NCBI GenBank assembly: GCA_964539025.1
Contig: CAZIFA010000006.1
Coordinates: 1 to 64,000, forward strand
DNA from: Micavibrio_A sp964539025
GTDB taxonomy: Bacteria > Pseudomonadota > Alphaproteobacteria > Micavibrionales > Micavibrionaceae
Reading direction: 5' to 3'
Length of the DNA stretch: 64,000 nucleotides
Program-made: the position numbers and the translations under genes
Notes under the pieces: model-generated
Database searches by the model: none
Told to the model about the DNA's origin: nothing
The model's input: only the letters and a program-made list of their open reading frames with translations
Shown: positions 41,295-49,320 of the stretch, one piece after another
Layout of the letters: each line of letters begins with the position of its first letter
Position numbering within the stretch: position 1 is the first letter of the stretch

Positions 41295-42776
41295 ATGCCT
41301 GATATGACGAAAACACTGAACGCGGTGAAGGGCCTTTCCATCATGGTCGTAGGCGACCTGATGCTGGACCAGTTTGTCTATGGTGATGTCGATCGGATTT
41401 CACCCGAAAGCCCGGTCCCCGTCCTCAATATTCAAAAGCAGGATATGATGCTGGGCGGCGCGGGCAACGTGCTGACGAATTTATCAGCATTGGGCATCAC
41501 GCCTATTGTATTTGCCGTGGTAGGTGCGGATGCGCAGGCGGCGCTTGTGCGTGACATAGCCAAAAAGGCAAATGCAAATGTCGATGGCATCCTGACTGAC
41601 GAAAGTCGCCCGACGACGATTAAAACCCGCTACCTTGCGCGGCATCAGCATCTCCTGCGTACCGACTTTGAAAAGACGCATTCGCTTTCATCCGATATCG
41701 AAGCGAAAATATTCGCCGGGATCGAAAAGGCGATGAAGGGCGTAAAGGCCATTGTCTTGTCCGACTACGGCAAGGGTGTGCTGACAAAAACACTGCTCTC
41801 TAAAATTATTGCTGCGGCGAACAAGGCGAATATCCCAGTGCTGGTCGATCCAAAGGGCAACGATTACACGATCTATCGCGGGGCGGATATAGTGACCCCA
41901 AACAGGAAAGAGCTGGCGCTGGCCGTAGGGACGTCTGTTCTTGTTTCGGATGATGAAATTACAAACGCTGCGCAGAAAATCATCAAGGATTGCGGCGTGG
42001 TCTGCATTGTTGCAACACGTTCAGAAGACGGTATGAGCGTGATTTCTAACGCAAAGCCTATGCATCTGAAAACACAAGCGATCGAGGTGTTTGATGTCTC
42101 GGGCGCTGGCGATACGGTGATTGCAACACTGGCGGCGGCTATTGCCGCAGGATCTACGATGGAAGAGGCAGCGCGCCTCGCCAACCTTGCGGGCGGTATC
42201 GCCGTTTCAAAGGTCGGTACAACGCCGGTGCGGATGGAAGAATTACAGACGGCGGCGCTGCGCGGCGTGCCGGGCGAAAGCCGCACGGCGCGTCTGGCAG
42301 ATGAAAGCGAAGCCGTCGATCAGGTTCGTACATGGCAAGCAAAAGGGCTTAAAGTTGGCTTCACCAACGGTTGTTTCGATATCCTGCACAAGGGCCATGT
42401 GATGTATCTGGAAGAAGCACGCAAACAATGCGACCGTCTGGTCGTTGCGCTCAATCACGACGCGTCCGTCAAAATCCTCAAAGGACCTGCGCGTCCTGTG
42501 AATGATGAAGAAGCACGCGCGGCGGTTATTGGATCACTAGCTTGCGTCGATCTTGTCGTTCTGTTCGGCGCAACGAAAACGGGCGCGGACAACACGCCCT
42601 CTGCCATCATCGACAAACTCCGCCCAGATATTTTCTTCAAGGGCGGGGATTATAAAGAGGACCAGTTACCGGAAGCCAAGATCGTGCGGGCCTATGGCGG
42701 GGCCGTGTCTATCGTTGGTTTACAGGACGGGTTCAGCACCACCGCGATTATCGCAAAATCTGCCGCCACAAACTGA
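41295..42776 (+). CDS. hldE: Bifunctional ADP-heptose synthesis enzyme
   Basis: A 493-residue fusion enzyme. Residues 10-320 are a ribokinase-fold D-glycero-beta-D-manno-heptose-7-phosphate kinase (VVGDLMLDQFVYG, GGAGNVLTNLSALG, and DVSGAGDTVIATL with the catalytic Asp). Residues 350-493 are the nucleotidyltransferase domain that adds ADP (GFTNGCFDILHKGHVMYL with HxGH). The product is ADP-heptose, used for the LPS inner core. ATG 41295 fits the start of homology. An AGAGAC sequence precedes it. It stands alone with its own upstream region and a short 3' gap. Confidence 0.95.
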   Translation: MPDMTKTLNAVKGLSIMVVGDLMLDQFVYGDVDRISPESPVPVLNIQKQDMMLGGAGNVLTNLSALGITPIVFAVVGADAQAALVRDIAKKANANVDGILTDESRPTTIKTRYLARHQHLLRTDFEKTHSLSSDIEAKIFAGIEKAMKGVKAIVLSDYGKGVLTKTLLSKIIAAANKANIPVLVDPKGNDYTIYRGADIVTPNRKELALAVGTSVLVSDDEITNAAQKIIKDCGVVCIVATRSEDGMSVISNAKPMHLKTQAIEVFDVSGAGDTVIATLAAAIAAGSTMEEAARLANLAGGIAVSKVGTTPVRMEELQTAALRGVPGESRTARLADESEAVDQVRTWQAKGLKVGFTNGCFDILHKGHVMYLEEARKQCDRLVVALNHDASVKILKGPARPVNDEEARAAVIGSLACVDLVVLFGATKTGADNTPSAIIDKLRPDIFFKGGDYKEDQLPEAKIVRAYGGAVSIVGLQDGFSTTAIIAKSAATN

Positions 42777-42815
42777 TTTCATCCACAACATCTTGTGTCT
42801 TGCTTGCATACCGTC

Positions 42816-42850
42816 TTGACAAACGCCTTATAATTGAGAATAATTCTTAA
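42816..42850 (+). promoter_or_regulatory. Promoter overlapping a dyad operator
   Basis: TTGACA (42816-42821), 17-base spacer, AATAAT (42839-42844). Overlapping the -10 box is the dyad TTGAGAA-TAA-TTCTTAA (42834-42850), a shape used by Fur/Irr-type regulators. It drives the small gene at 42919. A further hairpin AACGGCA/TGCCGTT lies just after. Confidence 0.5.
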
Positions 42851-42918
42851 TATCAGAAACGGCATTTATCATTGCCGTTGATTTCCGATCTATCAACCGC
42901 CGAACACAGGAGGGTGCG

Positions 42919-43140
42919 ATGCTGCACGATCTCTATCTGCTGTCTTGTTACTTCGAAGGACCACAGGCCGTTTTGTATGAGGATGATCTAAAACGCCGCT
43001 ACGGCGCGGCGGCTGTGCGCGATGCGCTGCGTGAAGGATTGCTGGAGCTTTACTGCGCGCCGTGTGCGAAGGGACCGGGAAAGTTCTTTTGCCGCCTGTC
43101 ATCACGCGGGTTGGGCCGGGTTCATGCCGCGCTCGCGTAG
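42919..43140 (+). CDS. Small hypothetical protein, 73 residues
   Basis: AGGAGGG lies 5 bases before ATG 42919, a very good translation start. The protein has a helical first half (LYEDDLKRRYGAAAVRDALR) like a small winged-helix arrangement and a CxxC pair in YCAPCAKG. It is probably cytosolic. No family was recognised; a DNA-binding role is possible because of the small helix-turn-like first half followed by CxxC and RLSSRGLGRVH. It lies behind a promoter with an operator-like dyad. Confidence 0.6.
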   Translation: MLHDLYLLSCYFEGPQAVLYEDDLKRRYGAAAVRDALREGLLELYCAPCAKGPGKFFCRLSSRGLGRVHAALA

Positions 43141-43211
43141 GATCAAGGACTATACGAGGCATTTGTTCCTTGCTAGACTGGCAGGGTCTTTGATTTCAAT
43201 ATCCGCCTCCT

Positions 43212-43862
43212 ATGGATCGTGTCCTCATGCTCACAGCAAAATCTAAAACCAAATATCTGGTCCTCTCATTCTGCGCCACGCTCATTGCGCTTGCCGGGTG
43301 CAGCGTACCCAATGCGATGCCACGGGGCTATGCCTATCACAAGGAAGCGTATAAATCGCCCAATCCACCGGAATCATCTAAATTCACCGAATTGCAGCGT
43401 TCGACGATGGGACCTGAACAGGCCGACCAGTTCCGCCTGTCTATTTACAGCCTGGTTGAAAGTCTGACCAACCGGGCTGGTATGCCGCCCAAACCGATCT
43501 ATGTGGCCAAGGCCGAGCCGATGACGCCTTTCTACGCCAATCTCGATAATGACCTGCGCGAATCTATGCGCCATATCGGTTACCGCCTGAGCGATTCGCC
43601 TGATGACGCTTATGTGTTCGCTTATCTGGCGACGGTCAAGGAAAGGGAAGGGTACGAACCTGTCGATCCCGCCGATACTACACCGAACGTCCATATTGCC
43701 CTGTATGTTTTCGACCGGATGGGCGAAGAGGCCAAGCAGTTGACGGTGGAGGAAGGTGATTTCTTCATTCGCGGCGCGGAAGAGTTGAACGTCCCGTTCG
43801 CGTCTTTCCCCGGTGTCTGGATTCCTGAGCCGAGCGGCCCGGGTGAAAATTTCCGGCAATAA
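43212..43862 (+). CDS. Lipoprotein, 216 residues
   Basis: The signal peptide ends in a lipobox (IALAGC, Cys30 from this start), so the protein is lipid-anchored. The mature part has a helical stretch with EQADQFRLSIYSLVESL and the pattern DNDLRESMRHIGYRL, recalling FlgO-like outer membrane lipoproteins. The next gene, 2 bp after its stop, encodes a clearer FlgO-type protein. Both may act together in the envelope. The function is unknown. ATG 43212 may be replaced by ATG 43227. Confidence 0.7.
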   Translation: MDRVLMLTAKSKTKYLVLSFCATLIALAGCSVPNAMPRGYAYHKEAYKSPNPPESSKFTELQRSTMGPEQADQFRLSIYSLVESLTNRAGMPPKPIYVAKAEPMTPFYANLDNDLRESMRHIGYRLSDSPDDAYVFAYLATVKEREGYEPVDPADTTPNVHIALYVFDRMGEEAKQLTVEEGDFFIRGAEELNVPFASFPGVWIPEPSGPGENFRQ

Positions 43863-43864
43863 CC

Positions 43865-44392
43865 ATGCGGCATTTTAGTTCCACACTTTTGATCTGTTCG
43901 GCGCTGGCCCTTGGCGGATGTCAGGTCGTGGCGGCAGGTGTTGCAACGCCGATGGTCATACAGCAAAAACATGTCAACCTGTTGAACGCGTCCTATGCCG
44001 CTGCCGACGCGTTGTCGATGCAATCGCAAAAGACGTTTTCCAAAAATCGTCCGCTGGTCATATCGGATTTACAAGAAATTCTGGAGACGAATAAAAAGGG
44101 CGTGGTCGCTAATCCGAAGGTGGGCGAAGTTCTGGCTGGTCAGATGCGCACGCGCTTTTTGCAACTTGGCCATAACGTTGCCGACATGCCGGGTTATGCG
44201 GGAAGCATGAACGATGCGGGCGCGGTTTCAGGAACATATGAGATCGCCAAAAACACGATGAGCGTGGCGTTACAGCTCACAGACCGTACGACGGGCAAAA
44301 TACTTGCCACTTATACTTATTCGCTGCCTGTCACCTACGACATCAAGAAATACATGACCAAAAGCGCTAACATGCTGCCGCCGTTGTTTTAG
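43865..44392 (+). CDS. FlgO-like domain lipoprotein, 175 residues
   Basis: A lipobox LGGC (Cys19) gives a lipid-anchored protein. The mature domain matches the FlgO pattern: LNASYAAADALSMQSQ, then the strand RPLVISDLQEILET, GEVLAGQMRTRFLQLGHNV and a C-terminal beta sheet for QLTDRTTGKILATY. FlgO proteins are outer membrane lipoproteins that in Vibrio take part in flagellar sheath and motility, but many bacteria carry them outside flagellar loci, as here. It follows another lipoprotein by 2 bp and overlaps the convergent pilin-like gene by four bases (TTAG). Confidence 0.75.
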   Translation: MRHFSSTLLICSALALGGCQVVAAGVATPMVIQQKHVNLLNASYAAADALSMQSQKTFSKNRPLVISDLQEILETNKKGVVANPKVGEVLAGQMRTRFLQLGHNVADMPGYAGSMNDAGAVSGTYEIAKNTMSVALQLTDRTTGKILATYTYSLPVTYDIKKYMTKSANMLPPLF

Positions 44393-45102
44393 CGCGTCAG
44401 CAGGACTTTGTAATAATGGAATGAACCGCTATTGCATTTGACGCAGGCTTCTTTTGCCGGGAATTTTGTCACCACGGCATCGTCCAGAAGATTTACCGCC
44501 CCACCTGCTGCGAATGTTCCCTGAAATTCCGATCCCGGCTGGTGAACGCATCCGTTTGCGGCGGGGTCACTTGTGCTTGCAAGATTGATGGATGACTGCC
44601 CGACGATGCGGTTGATCTGGGTGCAGAAAGCCTGTGTGACATTGGGCAGAACGGCGATCAACTCGGCCTTTTGTGATCCCCCGGTATCGATGCCCATATC
44701 CGTGAAATGCGTCGTTGCGAAGAATTGCCAGGCCGTGCCGTCATTGATGCCGCTGGGCGGTGATTTGTACTCGACGCCGCCACCTCTGGCCACGAACACC
44801 TGACGTCCGGCATCGTTGGTGATGTCGCCGTAAGTGGAAGAGATATTCGTGGCAAAGCGTATGTCGGCCTCGCTATAACCGTTGCGAAGTATGTACCCGA
44901 CGCCGCGCTCAAGCTCTCCGGCATATTGCTGCACCTGTGTCGCCTTGATCACGATCTGATCGGCGTCAATGCCGGAGCCTTCCTGAAAGTTACCTTTTAC
45001 GAGGAAGATCAAAATACCCATCAGAAAAATTGCGCCCAAAATATAAAGCAGCATATTGCCGGAGCGCGAGTGTAAAGGATTATGCGGCATGGAATTCTGC
45101 AT
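44389..45102 (-). CDS. Pilin-like protein, 237 residues
   Basis: A short polar leader is followed by the hydrophobic segment SGNMLLYILGAIFLMGILIF with a Ser-Gly-Asn start like a type IV prepilin-like signal, then a globular mixed domain. Two cysteines in AFCTQIN and NGCVHQPG, and a final CVKCN, suggest disulfides in the periplasm. Relatives in the window are 51658-51978 and the relic at 11700. The function is unknown. Its start overlaps the carboxypeptidase stop by one base (TGATG), so translation may be coupled. Confidence 0.65.
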   Translation of the reverse strand: MQNSMPHNPLHSRSGNMLLYILGAIFLMGILIFLVKGNFQEGSGIDADQIVIKATQVQQYAGELERGVGYILRNGYSEADIRFATNISSTYGDITNDAGRQVFVARGGGVEYKSPPSGINDGTAWQFFATTHFTDMGIDTGGSQKAELIAVLPNVTQAFCTQINRIVGQSSINLASTSDPAANGCVHQPGSEFQGTFAAGGAVNLLDDAVVTKFPAKEACVKCNSGSFHYYKVLLTR

Positions 45103-46730
45103 CAGCGCGGTTCAACCGGCAGGCAGTCGCGGAAATAACGGCAGGCTTCGATCGCCTGCTGTTGGCTTAATCCGCCAAGGCGTGCACGGAATAAAATCCC
45201 GCCATTTGATTTCAGCGGCACGACGATCGGGCGGGCATGGATCAGGTTCGCGGGCAGTTTCGAATGGGCGTAGCGAAGTGCATCATCGGTCGTGACTCGG
45301 CTCGTGTAAGCGCCGATCTGTATGGACCATAAATCGGATGTCGCGGGCATAGAAGGCGGCATGGATGCGGGCGCTGGGGTGGGGCCCTGTGTTGGTTGTT
45401 GCAAGGTGCCGTTGGCTGCGTGTGCCGCAGATGCCAGTTGTAACTCACGAACCTTATCATGGTCGCCCTTGTAGACGGCGGCGGCGATCAATCCAGTTTC
45501 GACACGGCGCGCATTGGCGGCATCATAATCGCCCTGCCCGGTCAACTCACTATAATCGCCGCGATTGATTGCGCTTTGCACGCTGGCAACGGCCTGTTCA
45601 GTCACATCAGGTTCCGGTGTCGTTTGTCCAACAACAAGTTTACGGCCTTGCCCGAGCGAGGAGAGGGAAGTGAAATTTGCGGTGGCTGTGCCTGCTTGCG
45701 GTTCTATGCCCTGTATTTCCTTGAACACGGGTTTTGCTGTGGGGATGGGTGGCGGGGTAACGGGGGCGTGTTCAATGCTGGCATTGGCCACATCGACCGG
45801 TACCGGTGCGCCTTGTGCGTAACGCAATTCGCCAAGTTTGCCAAAGCCGGTGTTGAGAAGTGATGCCATATGATCGTTACGGGATTTCCAGCTTCTGCCG
45901 CCGAACACGACGCCGATCAATCGCTGCCCGTCACGTTTGGCGGATGCGATCAGGTTAAAGCCCGACTGGTTGATGAATCCTGTCTTGAAACCGTCCATGC
46001 CGCGATAGGTCTGCATCAGGCGATTGTGGTTGGTCATCGTCTTGCCGCGATAGGTGAATTGCTTGGTGGAGAAATAACGGTAGTAGTTCGGGTAGCGTAC
46101 GATGATGTAGCGGGCGAGGATCGCCATGTCGCGGGCGGTCGAAATCTGTGCAGAGTTATGCAGGCCGGACGCGTTGGCAAAGTTGGTCTTGGTCATGCCT
46201 ATATCATGGGCACGGCGTGTCATGCGCACGGCAAAGCGAGATTCGGATCCCGCTAGATGTTCACCGATCGCGGCGGCAATATCGTTGGCGGATTTGGTGA
46301 CGACGGCCAGAATGGCATCCTCGACGCGGATCGATGAGCCGGGATTTAGTCCTAATTTGCTGGGCTGCTGTGCCGCGGCGTGATCTGAGATGTATATCCG
46401 GTCGCTCAGGCGGACATTGCCGTTCTCCAGCGCGTCGAACAGCAATAGCAAGGTCATAACCTTGGTCAGTGAGGCCGGGTGGAGGGGTTTACTGGCATTT
46501 TTTTCGGATAGGACACTGCCCGTGGCGGCGTCGACGATGATCGAAGCGTATTTGTTGTTTTCGGCCGGGGCCTGTTTTTTCTTACCCTTCGCCATCCCCT
46601 CGTGTGGGACCGAGAGGGCGAGCAGGACCATGCATGCTGTGGTAATGATGCGGCGCAAAAGCTTGTCTCCCGCGGACTTCAGGGTGTGCTGGTCGGTTCT
46701 GTCCGTGATCCGTCTGTTTATTATTAACAT
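45102..46730 (-). CDS. D-alanyl-D-alanine carboxypeptidase with SPOR domain
   Basis: About 542 residues. A signal peptide (around LLRRIITTACMVLLALS) leads to an S11 penicillin-binding domain: SLTKVMT (SxxK), KSAN (SxN) and KTGFIN (KTG). A Pro/Ala linker follows, and a C-terminal SPOR domain (WSIQIGAYTSRVTTDDALRY, ending LPVEPR) that binds denuded glycan strands at the septum. It removes the terminal D-Ala of peptidoglycan stem peptides. The start is set at ATG 46730; longer frames to 46766 or GTG 46793 are possible. The next gene starts at its stop. Confidence 0.9.
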   Translation of the reverse strand: MLIINRRITDRTDQHTLKSAGDKLLRRIITTACMVLLALSVPHEGMAKGKKKQAPAENNKYASIIVDAATGSVLSEKNASKPLHPASLTKVMTLLLLFDALENGNVRLSDRIYISDHAAAQQPSKLGLNPGSSIRVEDAILAVVTKSANDIAAAIGEHLAGSESRFAVRMTRRAHDIGMTKTNFANASGLHNSAQISTARDMAILARYIIVRYPNYYRYFSTKQFTYRGKTMTNHNRLMQTYRGMDGFKTGFINQSGFNLIASAKRDGQRLIGVVFGGRSWKSRNDHMASLLNTGFGKLGELRYAQGAPVPVDVANASIEHAPVTPPPIPTAKPVFKEIQGIEPQAGTATANFTSLSSLGQGRKLVVGQTTPEPDVTEQAVASVQSAINRGDYSELTGQGDYDAANARRVETGLIAAAVYKGDHDKVRELQLASAAHAANGTLQQPTQGPTPAPASMPPSMPATSDLWSIQIGAYTSRVTTDDALRYAHSKLPANLIHARPIVVPLKSNGGILFRARLGGLSQQQAIEACRYFRDCLPVEPR

Positions 46731-46958
46731 TTTACTAGAAGGTGATTGAAAAGACCCTAATTTCATCCGATAATTTGATCGGCGTAAACCCACTTAGCAT
46801 TTTAGACAACAATATATTGCCTGTCTAGAAACTGCCTGAAAAACAATGATTTGTGCACCGCACAAAAAGCTATTGACCAATGGTTAATTTGGTGATAGGT
46901 TAATATGGTGCGATGCAATAACGTTAAGAAAATCGCTCAACAAATTAGGAGGCCTCCA

Positions 46959-47486
46959 ATGGCGACCAAGAAGAAAAAGAAAACCGTTGCAAAAAAGACG
47001 ACCGCGACGGTCTTGAACAGCAGACCGGCTGCAAGCATTTCTGCTTTCACCAAGGGCTTCCCGCAATTTCAACAATTTTCGCAGTTCCAGCCGTTCAAAA
47101 TGGATTCGGACCTGTTTAAAGGGAGCAAACAAATGGAAAAATTCACACAAGGCGCGGCTACCATGGGCCAGGATCAGGTCGATGCGCTCGTAAAATCCAC
47201 GACAATTTTCGCCAAAGGCATGGAAGACATCATGAAAACCTGCATGGAAATCGCGCAGGAAGCTGGCGAAAAAGGCCAGTCCGTTGCCAAATCCGCGATG
47301 GCCTGCAAAACTCTCAACGAATTAACTGATTTCCAGACCAAACTGGCTCAGGCCAGCTTCGATGACTTCATGACGAACGCGACGCTGATCTCGGAAAAGG
47401 CTGTTAAGCTTTGCACGGAAGCGATGGCTCCGATCAACGATCAGGTCGGCAAAACCATGAAACGCGCCGGCAGCATAGCCGCTTGA
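46959..47486 (+). CDS. Phasin family protein
   Basis: A 175-residue phasin. After a Lys-rich start (ATKKKKKTVAKKTTATVLN) comes a helical amphipathic domain: FTKGFPQFQQFSQFQPFKMD, VDALVKSTTIFAKGMEDI, TLNELTDFQTKLAQASFDDF, and ISEKAVKLCTEAMAPINDQV, the classical phasin_2 pattern. Phasins coat polyhydroxyalkanoate granules. ATG 46959 has a perfect AGGAGG with a 6-base spacer, so the upstream frame is not used. A strong terminator follows. PHA synthase is not in the window. Confidence 0.9.
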   Translation: MATKKKKKTVAKKTTATVLNSRPAASISAFTKGFPQFQQFSQFQPFKMDSDLFKGSKQMEKFTQGAATMGQDQVDALVKSTTIFAKGMEDIMKTCMEIAQEAGEKGQSVAKSAMACKTLNELTDFQTKLAQASFDDFMTNATLISEKAVKLCTEAMAPINDQVGKTMKRAGSIAA

Positions 47487-47505
47487 TCCTTTCCTCCTTC
47501 GAATC

Positions 47506-47532
47506 AAAACCCCGCCCCGGCGGGGTTTTTTT
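47506..47532 (+). terminator. Rho-independent terminator after the phasin gene
   Basis: AAAACCCCGCC, a 2-base loop, GGCGGGGTTTT and further T residues, 20 bp after the phasin stop. Confidence 0.88.
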
Positions 47533-47557
47533 CGTGTAATGCCCCGTGTTGTGTATT

Positions 47558-48112
47558 ATGGTATCTACCATGTCTCTCATATTTACCAGTGCCGCTGCTT
47601 GCAGTTCCCATCTTCTGATCGCTATGTCGGACTTTCGCCATGGCGCGACCATGGTTGACGATTTATGCAATGAATTTGCCGTCGCGGCAGCCGCCATTCT
47701 ACGCTCACCTGAAAGAAAACAATTGCTGCGTGAATATGGCAGCATATCCGCGCAGGATATGTTTGATAATGATGTTCACTTTTTGTGGAGTATCTTCACC
47801 GATTGCATGACAAAGCGGGCTGCGTTCAATGTGAAAGAGCAGCCGCAGCATATCGACTGGCTCGGCGATTTATGCGTTTATATGCGCTGGAATCTCGATA
47901 ATTACGACATGATCATGAAAGAATTTCCGAGTGAGCATTACAGCAAAATTTCCACGCATTTGCGCGAGGTCTATCTCCCTGCGGTCCAGGGCTTTTTAAA
48001 GTTGGATGACGCGTGGCTTAAGAAGCGATCCGCCGAACTTATCGCGACCCGTGCCGCGGGTATCGACATCTTCCTGCCGATCTCCGCGGAAAAATGGCAT
48101 AACTCGATATAA
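47558..48112 (+). CDS. Hypothetical protein, about 184 residues
   Basis: A soluble, helical protein with cysteines near the N-terminus and a Trp-rich middle (WLGDLCVYMRWNLDNYDM). I do not recognise a family. The start is uncertain: ATG 47558 or 47570, neither with a clear ribosome-binding site. The N-terminal part could be a weak signal. It stands alone between the phasin terminator and clpS. Codon use resembles the neighbours. Confidence 0.55.
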   Translation: MVSTMSLIFTSAAACSSHLLIAMSDFRHGATMVDDLCNEFAVAAAAILRSPERKQLLREYGSISAQDMFDNDVHFLWSIFTDCMTKRAAFNVKEQPQHIDWLGDLCVYMRWNLDNYDMIMKEFPSEHYSKISTHLREVYLPAVQGFLKLDDAWLKKRSAELIATRAAGIDIFLPISAEKWHNSI

Positions 48113-48223
48113 TCTCAAGTATTTGTGGCCCGTGGCTGAGGGCTTTCATTTCCGTCCTCCCGATATTATATTCTTAGCCGTAAGCCGCCTTTTGCGGTAA
48201 AATGGACGCCATAGGACGATTGA

Positions 48224-48616
48224 ATGAGTTTCAGACAGCCGCCGATCATGAATGACGACGACACGCCCGCTTTGCCGCCGCCGGACGGCGGTGATGGCGT
48301 CGGCGGAGATCAGGAACGCGAACGCCAGACCGGTCTTTTGCTTAAACCCCGCCCCAAGACCAAAAAGCCTTCCATGTACAAGGTTTTGCTGCTGAACGAC
48401 GATTACACCCCTATGGAGTTCGTCGTTCATATTTTGGAAAGGTTTTTCAGTAAAAATCGTCAGGAAGCGACCGACATCATGCTCCATGTCCACCGAAGGG
48501 GCGTCGGTATCTGCGGAATTTTCACCTATGAGGTGGCTGAGACGAAGGTAGCGCAAGTCATGGATTTCGCGCGCGCCAACGAACAGCCCCTCCAATGCAC
48601 GATGGAAAAGGAATAG
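48224..48616 (+). CDS. clpS: ATP-dependent Clp protease adaptor ClpS
   Basis: A 130-residue adaptor that brings proteins with N-degrons to ClpA. The core motifs are KVLLLNDDYTPMEFVVHIL, EATDIMLHVHRRGVGICGIF and YEVAETKVAQV, with the Asn-Asp-Asp and His residues that bind the N-terminal amino acid. It has a proline/glycine-rich N-terminal extension of about 45 residues. In most alphaproteobacteria clpS is followed directly by clpA; here a VanX-like gene lies between. Confidence 0.95.
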   Translation: MSFRQPPIMNDDDTPALPPPDGGDGVGGDQERERQTGLLLKPRPKTKKPSMYKVLLLNDDYTPMEFVVHILERFFSKNRQEATDIMLHVHRRGVGICGIFTYEVAETKVAQVMDFARANEQPLQCTMEKE

Positions 48617-48618
48617 AA

Positions 48619-49320
48619 GTGACCAATCTGGTTTTCGAAAATATATCCATTCGTGAGAGCGGGGATCCTATAGTTGATTTGTCAACCTACCCCTTCGCCG
48701 GTGAGCCGATGTATTTTAAATGGAAATTATCGGCAACACCCACATTATGGACACGCAAATCGATTGCGGACAAATTGCTAGCAGCTCAAAAAGAACATTT
48801 AGAACCGCTGGGTAGAAAATTCAAAATCTGGGATCCTTGGCGTTCCCGCGAAGTCCAGAATAATATCTACCAAAAATACTGGAATGAGCTTGCTGCAAAA
48901 AATCCGGACTGGTCAGAGGAAAAATTGCAGCACGAAGTGGGAATTTTTGTAACGCGGCCCGATAATCCGAAGCGCATCCCGCCACATGCTACAGGCGGGT
49001 CTATAGATCTGACAGTCCTTGATGCAAAGGGGAATGAGTTGGATTTTGGCACTGTGTTCGACCATTTTGGACCGGAAGCCGCATCGGATTATTTTGAAAA
49101 TAATGATTCAAATTCTATCGCACGGGACAATCGCCGTTGGCTGCATACTGTTATGAAGCAGGCGGGATTTGAAACAGATGTTGATGAATGGTGGCATTTT
49201 GACTATGGCAACCAAAAATGGGCCGTTCAGGCAAAAAAAGACTATGCTTTTTACGGAGAAATAGTCGATCCGCTGCAATTCAACGCACGGTTTGAAAAGG
49301 AGATAAGACATGCTCTCTAG
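48619..49320 (+). CDS. VanX-like D-Ala-D-Ala dipeptidase (M15)
   Basis: A 233-residue zinc dipeptidase of the VanX/DdpX type. Metal and catalytic residues are visible: His and Asp in PPHATGGSIDLTVLD (HxxGxxxD pattern), and Glu and His in DEWWHFDYG. DPWRSREVQN gives the conserved Arg. GTG 48619 has AAGGA at 48607-48611 with a 7-base spacer; an ATG at 48595 lies within clpS. No signal peptide: cytosolic. It releases D-Ala from dipeptides made by cell-wall recycling. It lies in one unit between clpS and clpA (overlap 11 bp with clpA) and is AT-richer than both. Confidence 0.82.
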   Translation: MTNLVFENISIRESGDPIVDLSTYPFAGEPMYFKWKLSATPTLWTRKSIADKLLAAQKEHLEPLGRKFKIWDPWRSREVQNNIYQKYWNELAAKNPDWSEEKLQHEVGIFVTRPDNPKRIPPHATGGSIDLTVLDAKGNELDFGTVFDHFGPEAASDYFENNDSNSIARDNRRWLHTVMKQAGFETDVDEWWHFDYGNQKWAVQAKKDYAFYGEIVDPLQFNARFEKEIRHAL

